The notes under the pieces: model-generated
Databases searched by the model: none
What the model saw: only the letters and a program-made list of their open reading frames with translations
What the model was told of the DNA's origin: nothing
Made by a program: the position numbers and the translations under genes
Assembly: GCA_937906765.1 (NCBI GenBank)
Contig: CALCUV010000083.1
Location: 1 to 5,861 of the forward strand
Origin: an uncultured Prevotella sp.
GTDB lineage: Bacteria; Bacteroidota; Bacteroidia; Bacteroidales; Bacteroidaceae
DNA: 5,861 nucleotides
Reading direction: 5' to 3'
In this document: in pieces, positions 1 to 5,861 of the stretch
Layout: every line of letters begins with the position of its first letter
How positions within the stretch are numbered: position 1 is the first letter of the stretch

Positions 1-1008
1 GTAGTGGTCAGTAAATTCGCGGAACTTTTCTACCACCTTCTTATCGCGGTTGCTATATTCGTCCGTACCGATGTTTACCTTCTTACCGCGGAACACGGGA
101 TTTTCACCTTCGAGATATTCGCGGAAGACGCTATCGATGAAGGGGTAGGTTTCGGGGTGGAACATGTCGAGGTGGTCCATACCGTAATCCTTACTACCGA
201 GTTCGGGCTTGTAGTGTGCGAATGCCAAGCAGTGAGCGGGCACGTCAATTTCGGGGATGACTTCTACGTAGTTATTTTCACCCAAAATCTGAAGGTCGAT
301 GAATTCCTGCTTTGTGTAGTGACCGTCCTTAGCAGTAAGCCCAGGGTGTTGAGTGCTCTCAAGGCGGAAAGCAGAAGGAGTCTTATCCCAATCATTACCG
401 AAGAATTGGCGGAAACCATTGTCGTTGAGGTGCACCTGAAGGGCATTCATTTTGTAATATGCCATTACCTTCACCAAGTCATTGAGGTAATCAATAGGCA
501 TAAACTTACGGGCTACATCAATCATGAAACCACGCAATTCATAAACGGGCACGTCAACGGTTTCACCCTTGGGAAGCGCCTTATTTTGCTCAGAGAGCTG
601 GAGCAATGTGCGTGTTGCCCAGAAAGCACCCTGAGTTGTAGCGGCGGTTACAGTAACATGCTTGCCGATATTAAGACGGTAACCTTCCTTACCTAAGGCT
701 GCATCTTTTTTCTTCAAAACGAATTGGATGTCACCAGCCTTAGGACTTCCCTTCTTCACGATGAGTGCTTTACCGAACATCTGCTCATAATCAGCAGCAA
801 AGGCTTTTGCTACGCGCATAAGCTCCTTGTCGCTACCACTCACACAAACCGTACCTGAAAGCGTTAATTCACCCTCAGCACCCGTCCATGTTTGCAATTC
901 GGGAATCACGAAGGGTTTTTCGTTCACTTCAGCTTGAAGTGTACCTGCCGTAAGCATCAAACATGCACACACGAGCCAACGGCTAACTCTTTTTAATTGT
1001 TTCTTCAT
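1..1008 (-). CDS. Secreted beta-N-acetylhexosaminidase, glycoside hydrolase family 20 (3' end outside window)
   Basis: The frame is open from the ATG at 1008 to the left edge: 336 residues and no stop, so the C-terminus lies outside the window. Residues 1-26 form a signal peptide: basic start MKKQLKR, hydrophobic core around WLVCACLMLTAG, probable cleavage after TLQA. Residues about 30-150 match the GH20 N-terminal accessory domain, with TTQGAFWATRTLLQL at its end. The catalytic barrel starts at about 157 with RGFMIDVARKF, then MNALQVHLNDN (187-197), VIPEIDVPAH (250-259) and IGTDEYSN (313-320). The Asp-Glu pair at 316-317 is the GH20 polarising Asp and general acid Glu; GTDE stands where many relatives have GGDE. 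Family knowledge: these enzymes remove terminal beta-linked GlcNAc or GalNAc by substrate-assisted catalysis. Periplasmic or outer-surface glycan breakdown, for example of host glycans, is inferred. The gene has its own upstream region after the htrA terminator. Its codons favour C- and G-ending forms more than the TPR gene's do. Confidence 0.93.
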   Translation of the reverse strand, partial: MKKQLKRVSRWLVCACLMLTAGTLQAEVNEKPFVIPELQTWTGAEGELTLSGTVCVSGSDKELMRVAKAFAADYEQMFGKALIVKKGSPKAGDIQFVLKKKDAALGKEGYRLNIGKHVTVTAATTQGAFWATRTLLQLSEQNKALPKGETVDVPVYELRGFMIDVARKFMPIDYLNDLVKVMAYYKMNALQVHLNDNGFRQFFGNDWDKTPSAFRLESTQHPGLTAKDGHYTKQEFIDLQILGENNYVEVIPEIDVPAHCLAFAHYKPELGSKDYGMDHLDMFHPETYPFIDSVFREYLEGENPVFRGKKVNIGTDEYSNRDKKVVEKFREFTDHY

Positions 1009-1097
1009 AATGATTTAGATATAGATGAATGAATCTTTGTATGTCAAGCAATTAAATAGTGATGATTACAGAAATTGAAGAAGAGTAAATTTTATTG

Positions 1098-1105
1098 CAA
1101 ACATA
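1098..1105 (-). promoter_or_regulatory. Candidate Bacteroidota -7 promoter box for the GH20 gene
   Basis: Read on the minus strand this is TATGTTTG, a full match to the Bacteroidota sigma-A -7 consensus TAnnTTTG. It lies about 90 bases upstream of the GH20 ATG and downstream of the htrA terminator, so it is correctly placed to start an independent transcript. The upstream TTTG (-33) element is weak: the nearest candidate is GTTG at 1132-1129, with a 23-base spacer that is a little long. The assignment rests on motif and position only. Confidence 0.45.
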
Positions 1106-1149
1106 AATTCACACCATATATTACTCCACAACATATACATCGCCATTGG

Positions 1150-1157
1150 CAAAAGTA
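1150..1157 (-). promoter_or_regulatory. Second candidate -7 promoter box upstream of the GH20 gene
   Basis: The minus strand reads TACTTTTG, which also fits TAnnTTTG. It lies between the htrA terminator and the 1098-1105 box, giving a leader of about 135-145 bases if used. I see no TTTG at the expected -33 spacing. In AT-rich intergenic DNA a chance match is quite possible, so this ranks below the nearer box. Confidence 0.25.
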
Positions 1158-1184
1158 CTAAATAAAAACCACATATTAAAATTA

Positions 1185-1230
1185 TTATTAAAAATAACAC
1201 CCGCAACACTTGTGTATCGGTGTGCGGGTG
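1185..1230 (-). terminator. Rho-independent terminator after htrA
   Basis: An eight-base perfect stem pairs 1198-1205 (CACCCGCA) with 1223-1230 (TGCGGGTG). It continues past one bulged base (1206) with CAC (1207-1209) against GTG (1220-1222), leaving a 10-base loop. On the minus strand the GC-rich stem is followed at once by TTATTTT and further T-rich sequence. It begins 11 bases past the htrA stop codon, so it closes the TPR-htrA transcript and insulates the GH20 gene. Confidence 0.85.
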
Positions 1231-1241
1231 CGAATATCTGT

Positions 1242-2318
1242 TTATTTTTTCTCTTCATCAGCCAACTCAATAGTAAAGCTACGATTGAGTCCGCTCTGCG
1301 TTTTAGCACGAATCCAAAGCACACGGTCAGTTGACATATTCGCTTCTTTAACCGCCTCATTCCAATCTTCAACGGTGCGAAGTTGCTTATCATTTACTTG
1401 AAGCAAGATAAGTCCCTTAGTGATGCCTGCCTTCTGCATCTTACCCGCCTTGATATGCTTCACTACAAGACCGTATGAAAGCGAGAGCGCCTGCTTATCC
1501 TTTGCTGAAAGTTCCTCTAGAGCGACACCAAGTTTGTCTTCATCAACAGTTTTTAGCACAGTAGTCGTGCCTTGTTCGTTGCGAAGCGTCACGGTAACAG
1601 AGTATTCTTTCTTTTCACGAAGGTAAGTTATTTTCACATTATCACCAGGACGATGCGCAGCAATCGCTTCTTGAAGTTGACCTGACTTTTCAATCATCTT
1701 ACCGTCTATCTTAATAATGACGTCGCCAGACTTGATACCCGCTACCGCAGCCGCACCATCGGGAGTTACTTGATTGACATAAAGTCCGTTTACGGTTCCT
1801 AAATCAACGTCAAGACCCTTTTCGTGTTGCATAGCAATGTGATTGCTTACCTCTGTGTATTGAATGCCCAACATCGCACGCTGAACGGTGCCAAAATTCT
1901 TAAGGTCATCAACAACCTTGGTCATAATGCTTGTGGGGATAGCAAAACCATAACCACTGAACGAACCTGTTTGTGAATAAAGCATGGCATTGATACCCAC
2001 CAATTCGCCACGAGCATTCACGAGTGCACCTCCGGAATTACCTGGATTAATCGCCGCATCTGTTTGAATGAAACTTTCAATGCCGTTTGACGCCCCTAAA
2101 GTGCGTGCCTTAGCAGAAATAATACCTGCCGTCACCGTATTGGTAAGACTGAAGGGATTACCAATGGCAAGCACCCATTCACCAAGTTTTACATCGTCGG
2201 AATTAGCAACAGTAATAGCGGGAAGTCCCTTCTCTTCTACCTTAATAAGGGCAAGGTCCGTTGTTTTATCCAATCCGATAATACGTGCCTTGAGTTCACG
2301 ATTATCATTCAATTTCAC
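1242..2318 (-). CDS. htrA: HtrA protease C-terminal fragment (catalytic Asp and Ser, two PDZ domains)
   Basis: The open frame gives 358 residues if read from the GTG at 2318-2316, which shares one base with the upstream stop (TAGTG). It starts inside the protease domain: TTDLALIKVE holds the catalytic Asp (residue 21) and NPGNSGGALV the nucleophile Ser (residue 95). PDZ1 covers about 165-248 (GLYVNQVTPDGAA, AGIKSGDVIIKIDG) and PDZ2 about 262-352 (LGVALEEL, GLVVKHIKAG, KGLILLQVND). It has no signal peptide, so if made by reinitiation it would stay in the cytoplasm and lack half of the protease core. The stop-start overlap could permit coupled translation, but it is more likely a by-product of the deletion that broke the gene. 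Confidence 0.8.
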   Translation of the reverse strand: MKLNDNRELKARIIGLDKTTDLALIKVEEKGLPAITVANSDDVKLGEWVLAIGNPFSLTNTVTAGIISAKARTLGASNGIESFIQTDAAINPGNSGGALVNARGELVGINAMLYSQTGSFSGYGFAIPTSIMTKVVDDLKNFGTVQRAMLGIQYTEVSNHIAMQHEKGLDVDLGTVNGLYVNQVTPDGAAAVAGIKSGDVIIKIDGKMIEKSGQLQEAIAAHRPGDNVKITYLREKKEYSVTVTLRNEQGTTTVLKTVDEDKLGVALEELSAKDKQALSLSYGLVVKHIKAGKMQKAGITKGLILLQVNDKQLRTVEDWNEAVKEANMSTDRVLWIRAKTQSGLNRSFTIELADEEKK

Positions 2319-2656
2319 TAATCAGCGACAACGTGATTATTGGTCACAATATAACCATCTGATGTAAGAATAACCCCAGAACCAGCCCCAGTGCGCTTGG
2401 GAGTCTGAATTTTACGTTCGCGTTGTTGAGGCACACCTTGACCAAAGAATTCACTGAAGAAATCTTCAAAGGGATCATGATAAGGCACAGTTTGCACCTT
2501 AGCGTTAGTAGTCACCTTAATATACACAACAGAATTCACCGCCTTTTCAGCAGCGTAAGTTAAATCAACACGTGTGTCTTGCGCCAAAGATACATGAGGA
2601 TTTGCTATGAGCATACCTCCAGCAAGTGCCAATGAGGCAATAAATTGTTTCATCAT
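2318..2656 (-). CDS. htrA: HtrA protease N-terminal fragment (signal peptide to catalytic His)
   Basis: This piece encodes 112 residues before TAG. Residues 1-26 are a signal peptide (MMKQFIASLALAGGM, probable cleavage after SLAQ or nearby), so the product is exported. The helix AAEKAVNSVVYIKV (35-48) is the usual start of the HtrA protease domain. The segment DPFEDFFSEFFGQG (61-74) corresponds to the flexible LA-loop region. GAGSGVILTSDGYIVTNNHVV (90-110) carries the catalytic His at 108. Translation ends four residues later. Two ATG codons are adjacent at 2656 and 2653 and either could be used; there is no Shine-Dalgarno sequence upstream, as is normal in this phylum. Alone the piece lacks the catalytic Asp, Ser and both PDZ domains. 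Confidence 0.8.
   Translation of the reverse strand: MMKQFIASLALAGGMLIANPHVSLAQDTRVDLTYAAEKAVNSVVYIKVTTNAKVQTVPYHDPFEDFFSEFFGQGVPQQRERKIQTPKRTGAGSGVILTSDGYIVTNNHVVAD
2319..2339. repeat. Short perfect inverted repeat at the htrA break point
   Basis: TAATCA (2319-2324) and TGATTA (2334-2339) are perfect inverted copies separated by nine bases. Two of the three bases of the premature stop codon lie in one arm. The arms are short and could be chance, but the position exactly at the frame break makes this worth recording. Confidence 0.4.
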
Positions 2657-2670
2657 AAGTAAAGTATTGT

Positions 2671-4587
2671 TTAGGGTTTATGTTTACTGCTTTTCAATAG
2701 ATTATAGGATTTATAAAGACCTAACTCCCCTGCCCGACTGAGGTCTATTTCTGCCTCAGATTGTTTTCCGAATTCCAAGTAAATCAAGGCACGATTGTAA
2801 TAGGCAGGAGCTAGATGAGCATCTAGTTCAATTGCTTTCGTATAAACATCTATCGCTTCCTTTTTGCGCCCCATTGCCGTAAGAAGCACTGCTTTATTAT
2901 AGAATGCAGGCGCCCAATCTGAGTGTGTGTGACTGATGAGACGTTCTATATCCGTCAATGCCGCTGACAACTTGAGCATTTTGCTCTCAGAATTTAATTC
3001 CCCCATCAAACACCCAACGTAAGCGCGTTGTAACAAAGCCGTGACTGAAGTTGAATCAGCAGCAAGAGCGCCCGTAGCATCATCGTAAGCATCTGTAAAA
3101 TTATAGGATTCTGCCGCCGTAATAGAGCGAAGAATTAAGGCATTTCTTCCTCCGTCATTGCTAACCAATGTATTTAACTCTTGATGAACAGCATCGAGAA
3201 GCACAGGAGAAAGTTTATCAGCATCAGTAGAAAGTATCAAGCGTAAAGGTATGAGTTGCTTAACGTTAATCTCATCAATTTCAGAGTGGTAAAAGTCACC
3301 TTGTTGCCGCTGAACAAGCACGGGAACTATCATCCCCATCGGATGATGCTCTTGCTTCAAATTCTGTACCTTACCAATAAGTTCGTTGAGCAGTGTGTTT
3401 GTCGTATCTACTTCTTCAACAACTAATTGTTGATAGTTTTCTAATAATTTTTCCGTACGTGTCACAACCTTCTTCGTTTCTCCCTTTGGTGTCTTTCCGA
3501 ACCTCAGGTCAAGATTGCTGCGCTCCACAAATGCATCGTCATTATTTGCCCCACGAAAATCTCCTACTCTACGCTTACAATCAGCACGAAGCGCGTAACC
3601 ATACACAAAGTTGGGATATTCTTTAATCAAGAAATCAAGGTCACCTATTGCTTCATGATACATCCCTACTCGCTCGTAAAGCAACGCGCGATTGTATCGC
3701 GCCAACGTATTAGTTGGTTCTTCGCGAAGCACAAAGTCAAAATCTTCAATCGCATGGTTATCATCACCAATCGTTGAGCGCAAAAGTCCACGATTATAAT
3801 GAGCCACAAAATGGTGAGGTACAAGGCGTATCACTTCATTATAATCAGCATGCGCAGCATCAAAGCGGTTCATACTATGGCGTGCTTGTGCGCGCAACAT
3901 GAAGAGTTCGGCATCCGTAGGTTCAAGTTCAATTGCCTGTGTTGCACAAGAATCAGCCAAGGTCCAATCTTCTTCATTCATTGCCAATTTCGAGCGCATA
4001 TTCCAAGCAGCAGATTCATTCTTAGTAAGCGTTAATAAGGAATCCACCCAAAGTGTAGCCTGCGCAGTATCAGAACGTTCAAGAGAAATTTGGGCACGCA
4101 CTAAATAAGCACGATAATGGCGCGGATAATGTCGGAGTAACTTCACAATATCATCCTCTGAAGCATCATATTCCTTCAACTCCAAATTACAGAGTGCACG
4201 ATTATAACGCGCCGTAAAGTCTTTCTCATCTTCATCCAACACCTTACTATAATCTGCTACAGCACCGGCAAAATTCTTATTGTGTATTCTGCACAACCCT
4301 CTCAACTGATACACCTCCGTCAAATAAGGATTACGCTCAATACACGCTTCACAATCGTCCTCCGCCCCGCGAAAATCTTCCAAACTAAACTTTGCGTATG
4401 CACGATAATAATAAGGTTTATCCAAATAAGGTTTCGTCTCGATCACCTTATTAAAATAGCGTATCGCCGTCAGGAAGTCGTCAAAATATAACGCATGTCT
4501 CCCCATCAACGTCACTTGATCCGTATTGACTTGTGCCAACACAGAAAGCGGAATAAAACAAAATATGAGGAGCAATTTTTTTAACAT
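2671..4587 (-). CDS. Exported tetratricopeptide-repeat protein, operon partner of htrA
   Basis: The product has 638 residues. The start is the ATG at 4587; one codon further upstream is a TTG, an unnecessary extension. Residues 1-18 are a signal peptide (MLKKLLLIFCFIPLSVLA) with probable cleavage before QV, predicting a periplasmic or envelope location. About ten TPR units run from 25 to 358, seen as a recurrent YNRAL/YNRGL/LRAQ core 30-35 residues apart (for example 128-132, 264-268, 298-302). Residues about 360-480 lack clear TPRs; part of this (375-412) looks helical and possibly coiled coil, followed by a more conserved-looking stretch (MGMIVPVLVQRQQGDFYH). TPR units return from about 490 to 623 (AFYNKAVLLTAMGRKKEAI, AYYNRALIYLEFGKQSEAE). 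Such proteins are usually protein-protein scaffolds, and no catalytic motif is visible. Htra follows after 14 bases, so the two are probably cotranscribed. A role with envelope proteostasis is inferred from that arrangement alone. Confidence 0.9.
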   Translation of the reverse strand: MLKKLLLIFCFIPLSVLAQVNTDQVTLMGRHALYFDDFLTAIRYFNKVIETKPYLDKPYYYRAYAKFSLEDFRGAEDDCEACIERNPYLTEVYQLRGLCRIHNKNFAGAVADYSKVLDEDEKDFTARYNRALCNLELKEYDASEDDIVKLLRHYPRHYRAYLVRAQISLERSDTAQATLWVDSLLTLTKNESAAWNMRSKLAMNEEDWTLADSCATQAIELEPTDAELFMLRAQARHSMNRFDAAHADYNEVIRLVPHHFVAHYNRGLLRSTIGDDNHAIEDFDFVLREEPTNTLARYNRALLYERVGMYHEAIGDLDFLIKEYPNFVYGYALRADCKRRVGDFRGANNDDAFVERSNLDLRFGKTPKGETKKVVTRTEKLLENYQQLVVEEVDTTNTLLNELIGKVQNLKQEHHPMGMIVPVLVQRQQGDFYHSEIDEINVKQLIPLRLILSTDADKLSPVLLDAVHQELNTLVSNDGGRNALILRSITAAESYNFTDAYDDATGALAADSTSVTALLQRAYVGCLMGELNSESKMLKLSAALTDIERLISHTHSDWAPAFYNKAVLLTAMGRKKEAIDVYTKAIELDAHLAPAYYNRALIYLEFGKQSEAEIDLSRAGELGLYKSYNLLKSSKHKP

Positions 4588-4706
4588 CAAAATCTAACTT
4601 TTAGCGCGTAAATTATCTAAGATTCAGCGGTCACTATTAGTACGTGAATTTGAATTAACGCACAAATAAGAACGAGTATCTAAATACGATTTTTTGCTAT
4701 CACGTG

Positions 4707-4714
4707 CAAAGATA
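4707..4714 (-). promoter_or_regulatory. Candidate -7 promoter box for the TPR-htrA operon
   Basis: The minus strand reads TATCTTTG, a full match to the Bacteroidota TAnnTTTG box. It is the only full match I found in the 275-base gap (4588-4862) upstream of the TPR gene, and would give a leader of roughly 110-115 bases. No clear TTTG stands at the -33 spacing. The rest of the gap is AT-rich and shows no RNA gene, no credible small ORF and no convincing terminator for the upstream glycosylase gene. Confidence 0.45.
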
Positions 4715-4862
4715 AAAAATGAGATGCAGATTCTTGTAGATTTAAAGTTTTTTAAGTGAGATAATTAAAGTTTGATAACGTTTCTGGAACATATTTAAGT
4801 TGTACTATCTATGCCTATCAACCTAGACAAACATTTCAGAATCAAGCACTCACGAACTCACT

Positions 4863-5516
4863 TCACACTAAGTTTCCAAACTCAAACATCTTACGATAAG
4901 CATCTGCCTTTCGCTCCAAAGACATCGGATAAGCACGCGAAGAAGAAGGCAGACGATACAGATAGAGCGGATGATTTTCGCTATGCACATTAGGAATGGG
5001 GATTGCTTCACCAACGGTAGGCAATTTAGAGATATTAAAATGCTGGCACAAAATTTGCGTAGCCTTCTCACCCGTAGTAACGACAACACGGCATTGAGGT
5101 ATCAACTCAAGCAACGCTGAGACATTCGTGGGTTCTACCGTTTCAAGAAATTTATCGGAAGCATTATCCTGAAGACGACGCACAGCCGTGTTCGTATCGT
5201 AAAAACCTATCCCCTTCTCCTCAAGGAAAGGAATGATGCGCTCCATTCGAAAGGTCTTATTGACGTTATCAACAAAATAATCTTTATCGCCAAAGAATAT
5301 CAACCCCTCAATACGCCAATGGTCGTTGATAAAATTAGGATAATAGAAATCCACACACCAACGTTTTCGCTGAGGTGGAAAACTTCCTAAGAACAACACT
5401 TTACAATTCTTAGGCAAGAATGGACGTAGGGGGTGGTATTCTATCTCTGCGGTGGAGCGAGCAATGTTTTCTGTATGCAAGAAAGATGTAGATTGAAGGG
5501 ATTCAGAGTTGACCAT
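4863..5516 (-). CDS. Uracil-DNA glycosylase superfamily protein, family-6 (hypoxanthine-DNA glycosylase)-like
   Basis: Read from the ATG at 5516 the product has 217 residues, usual for this superfamily. Residues 38-47 (CKVLFLGSFP) form the first strand and the GSFP loop that takes the place of the family-1 water-activating motif. It is followed by FYYPNFINDHW (57-67), matching the YY-N-W pattern of the family, and by GLIFFGDKDYF (71-81). RLPSSSRAYP (188-197) matches the second DNA-binding loop, LPSTSPA in relatives. RRLQDNASDKFLE (113-125) and VVVTTGEKAT (144-153) are further conserved-looking segments. Family enzymes remove deaminated bases such as hypoxanthine or uracil in base-excision repair; the true substrate here is not shown by sequence. 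The frame is open upstream to an ATG at 5600, but the extra 28 codons translate the deformylase terminator (FFFRF comes from its T-tract), so that start is unlikely. The gene stands alone between a terminator and an intergenic gap. Confidence 0.78.
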   Translation of the reverse strand: MVNSESLQSTSFLHTENIARSTAEIEYHPLRPFLPKNCKVLFLGSFPPQRKRWCVDFYYPNFINDHWRIEGLIFFGDKDYFVDNVNKTFRMERIIPFLEEKGIGFYDTNTAVRRLQDNASDKFLETVEPTNVSALLELIPQCRVVVTTGEKATQILCQHFNISKLPTVGEAIPIPNVHSENHPLYLYRLPSSSRAYPMSLERKADAYRKMFEFGNLV

Positions 5517-5548
5517 TAGGCGATTGCATTTGGTGGTGAGAGTAAATC

Positions 5549-5593
5549 TAAAAAAGAAGAGAGGGAGTGGCAATGCATTGTCACCCTCTCTCT
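5549..5593 (-). terminator. Rho-independent terminator after peptide deformylase
   Basis: An 18-base stem pairs 5558-5575 with 5576-5593, with two mismatches and one G-U pair on the minus-strand RNA and a tight TGCA loop at the CAATGCATTG centre. On the minus strand it is followed by TCTTTTTT (5557-5550). The plus-strand side has no T-tract, so it acts on minus-strand transcripts. It lies 68 bases past the deformylase stop and 33 bases before the preferred glycosylase ATG. Confidence 0.8.
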
Positions 5594-5660
5594 TATTCAT
5601 TTGCAGGACTTAGATAATTATCAAGTTTTGAGATAAGAACTAAATCCCTATTAACCAATT

Positions 5661-5861
5661 TTACTTTGTACGATAGCGACAAGCAACTTTTCCCTTCATG
5701 ATGGCAGACAACTTACTCTTAACCATCTGCTTACGTAAAGGAGCAATGCGGTCAGTAAAGACTTTTCCGTCAAGGTGGTCAAACTCATGTTGCATTACGC
5801 GAGCCAAGAATCCCTCTACCCACTCATCGTGAGGTTGAAGATTTTCATCCAACCACTTCAC
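5661..5861 (-). CDS. def: Peptide deformylase, C-terminal part (5' end outside window)
   Basis: Sixty-six residues enter from the right edge and end at TAA 5663-5661. The first codon in the window is an internal GTG (Val), not a start. QHEFDHLDG (24-32) is the deformylase motif 3: His25 and His29 are metal ligands and Glu26 is the catalytic acid/base. The tail, rich in basic residues (APLRKQMVKSKLSAIMKGKV), resembles the C-terminus of Bacteroidota deformylases. Motif 1 (GxGLAAPQ) and motif 2 (EGCLS), the latter with the third metal ligand, lie outside the window. The enzyme removes the formyl group from the N-terminal methionine of new proteins in the cytoplasm and is normally essential. A terminator 68 bases downstream suggests that def ends its transcription unit. 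Confidence 0.95.
   Translation of the reverse strand: MKWLDENLQPHDEWVEGFLARVMQHEFDHLDGKVFTDRIAPLRKQMVKSKLSAIMKGKVACRYRTK

Larger units (their letters stand above)
1242..2656 (-). pseudogene. htrA: HtrA/DegQ-type periplasmic serine protease, interrupted by a frameshift
   Basis: Together the two pieces form one HtrA protease: signal peptide, trypsin-like domain, PDZ1 and PDZ2, about 470 residues, near the usual size for the family. The first reading frame ends at TAG 2320-2318 directly after VTNNHVVAD. The second resumes with KLNDNRELKAR, which in homologues follows after a short linker of the type ADEIxV. The coding strand has only two bases (TA) between the GAT codon and GTG, where about 15 are expected. 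This implies a loss of about 13 bp, and the exact size is an inference. The break separates the catalytic His from Asp and Ser, so neither piece alone can be a protease. Both pieces otherwise keep family motifs without further damage, which suggests a recent mutation or a sequence error. The neighbours fit: it sits 14 bases after an exported TPR gene and a terminator follows. The family degrades and chaperones misfolded envelope proteins. Confidence 0.85.

Noticed and set aside
4..696. 230-residue plus-strand open frame
   Set aside because: It lies wholly opposite the GH20 gene, whose catalytic and barrel motifs are unmistakable on the minus strand. The plus-strand product has no recognisable motif.
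960..1008. Possible lipoprotein signal (two Cys at residues 14 and 16) in the GH20 leader
   Set aside because: The cysteines lie inside the hydrophobic core, too early for a lipobox; cleavage after TLQA fits better.
1146..1401. Small plus-strand frames over the htrA terminator and 3' end
   Set aside because: They read through the terminator hairpin and antisense to the PDZ2 coding region, with no sign of being genes.
4588..4590. TTG start one codon upstream of the TPR gene ATG
   Set aside because: The adjacent ATG at 4587 gives the same signal peptide and is the preferred initiation codon.
4740..4862. Terminator after the glycosylase gene
   Set aside because: I looked for a stem with a T-tract on the minus strand and found only scattered short matches and a direct GTGAG repeat, so no call is made.
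4811..4993. 60-residue plus-strand frame overlapping the glycosylase 3' end
   Set aside because: It runs antisense into the glycosylase gene, and its product is low-complexity with no family features.
5613..5622. Palindrome GATAATTATC after def
   Set aside because: Short, AT-only apart from its ends and without loop or T-tract; the real terminator is at 5549-5593.

Overview
The window looks like chromosomal DNA of a Bacteroidota species, probably Bacteroidales and plausibly Prevotellaceae. The evidence is moderately AT-rich DNA, gene starts without Shine-Dalgarno sequences, candidate promoters with the phylum's TAnnTTTG -7 box, and protein types typical of the group: a secreted GH20 hexosaminidase, a periplasmic HtrA protease and a large exported TPR protein. 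Every gene I can support is on the minus strand, so transcription runs from high to low coordinates. I saw no rRNA, tRNA, CRISPR array, insertion sequence or phage gene.

In transcription order: (1) 5861-5661 is the C-terminal third of peptide deformylase, followed by a strong hairpin terminator (5593-5549). (2) 5516-4863 encodes a uracil-DNA-glycosylase-superfamily protein resembling the family-6 (hypoxanthine-DNA glycosylase) branch. Its open frame extends upstream to 5600, but those extra codons are the deformylase terminator, so the ATG at 5516 is the better start. (3) 4862-4588 is a 275-base intergenic region with a clear -7 box (4714-4707). (4) 4587-2671 encodes a 638-residue exported TPR-repeat protein. 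(5) Fourteen bases later the htrA/degQ-type serine protease begins (2656-1242). It is broken: the frame stops at 2320-2318, just after the catalytic His motif, and resumes in another frame at an overlapping GTG. About four or five conserved residues are missing between the halves, which fits a small deletion of roughly 13 bp. A terminator (1230-1185) closes this operon. (6) 1008 to the left edge encodes the first 336 residues of a secreted GH20 beta-N-acetylhexosaminidase, including the catalytic Asp-Glu pair. The 233 bases before it hold the htrA terminator and two candidate promoters.

The TPR protein and the protease form a likely two-gene envelope operon. The deformylase and glycosylase are separate housekeeping units, and the hexosaminidase is an independent glycan-degradation gene. 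I found no new multi-gene system. The observations most worth checking are the split protease with its small perfect inverted repeat at the break point, and the terminator hidden in the over-long glycosylase frame.
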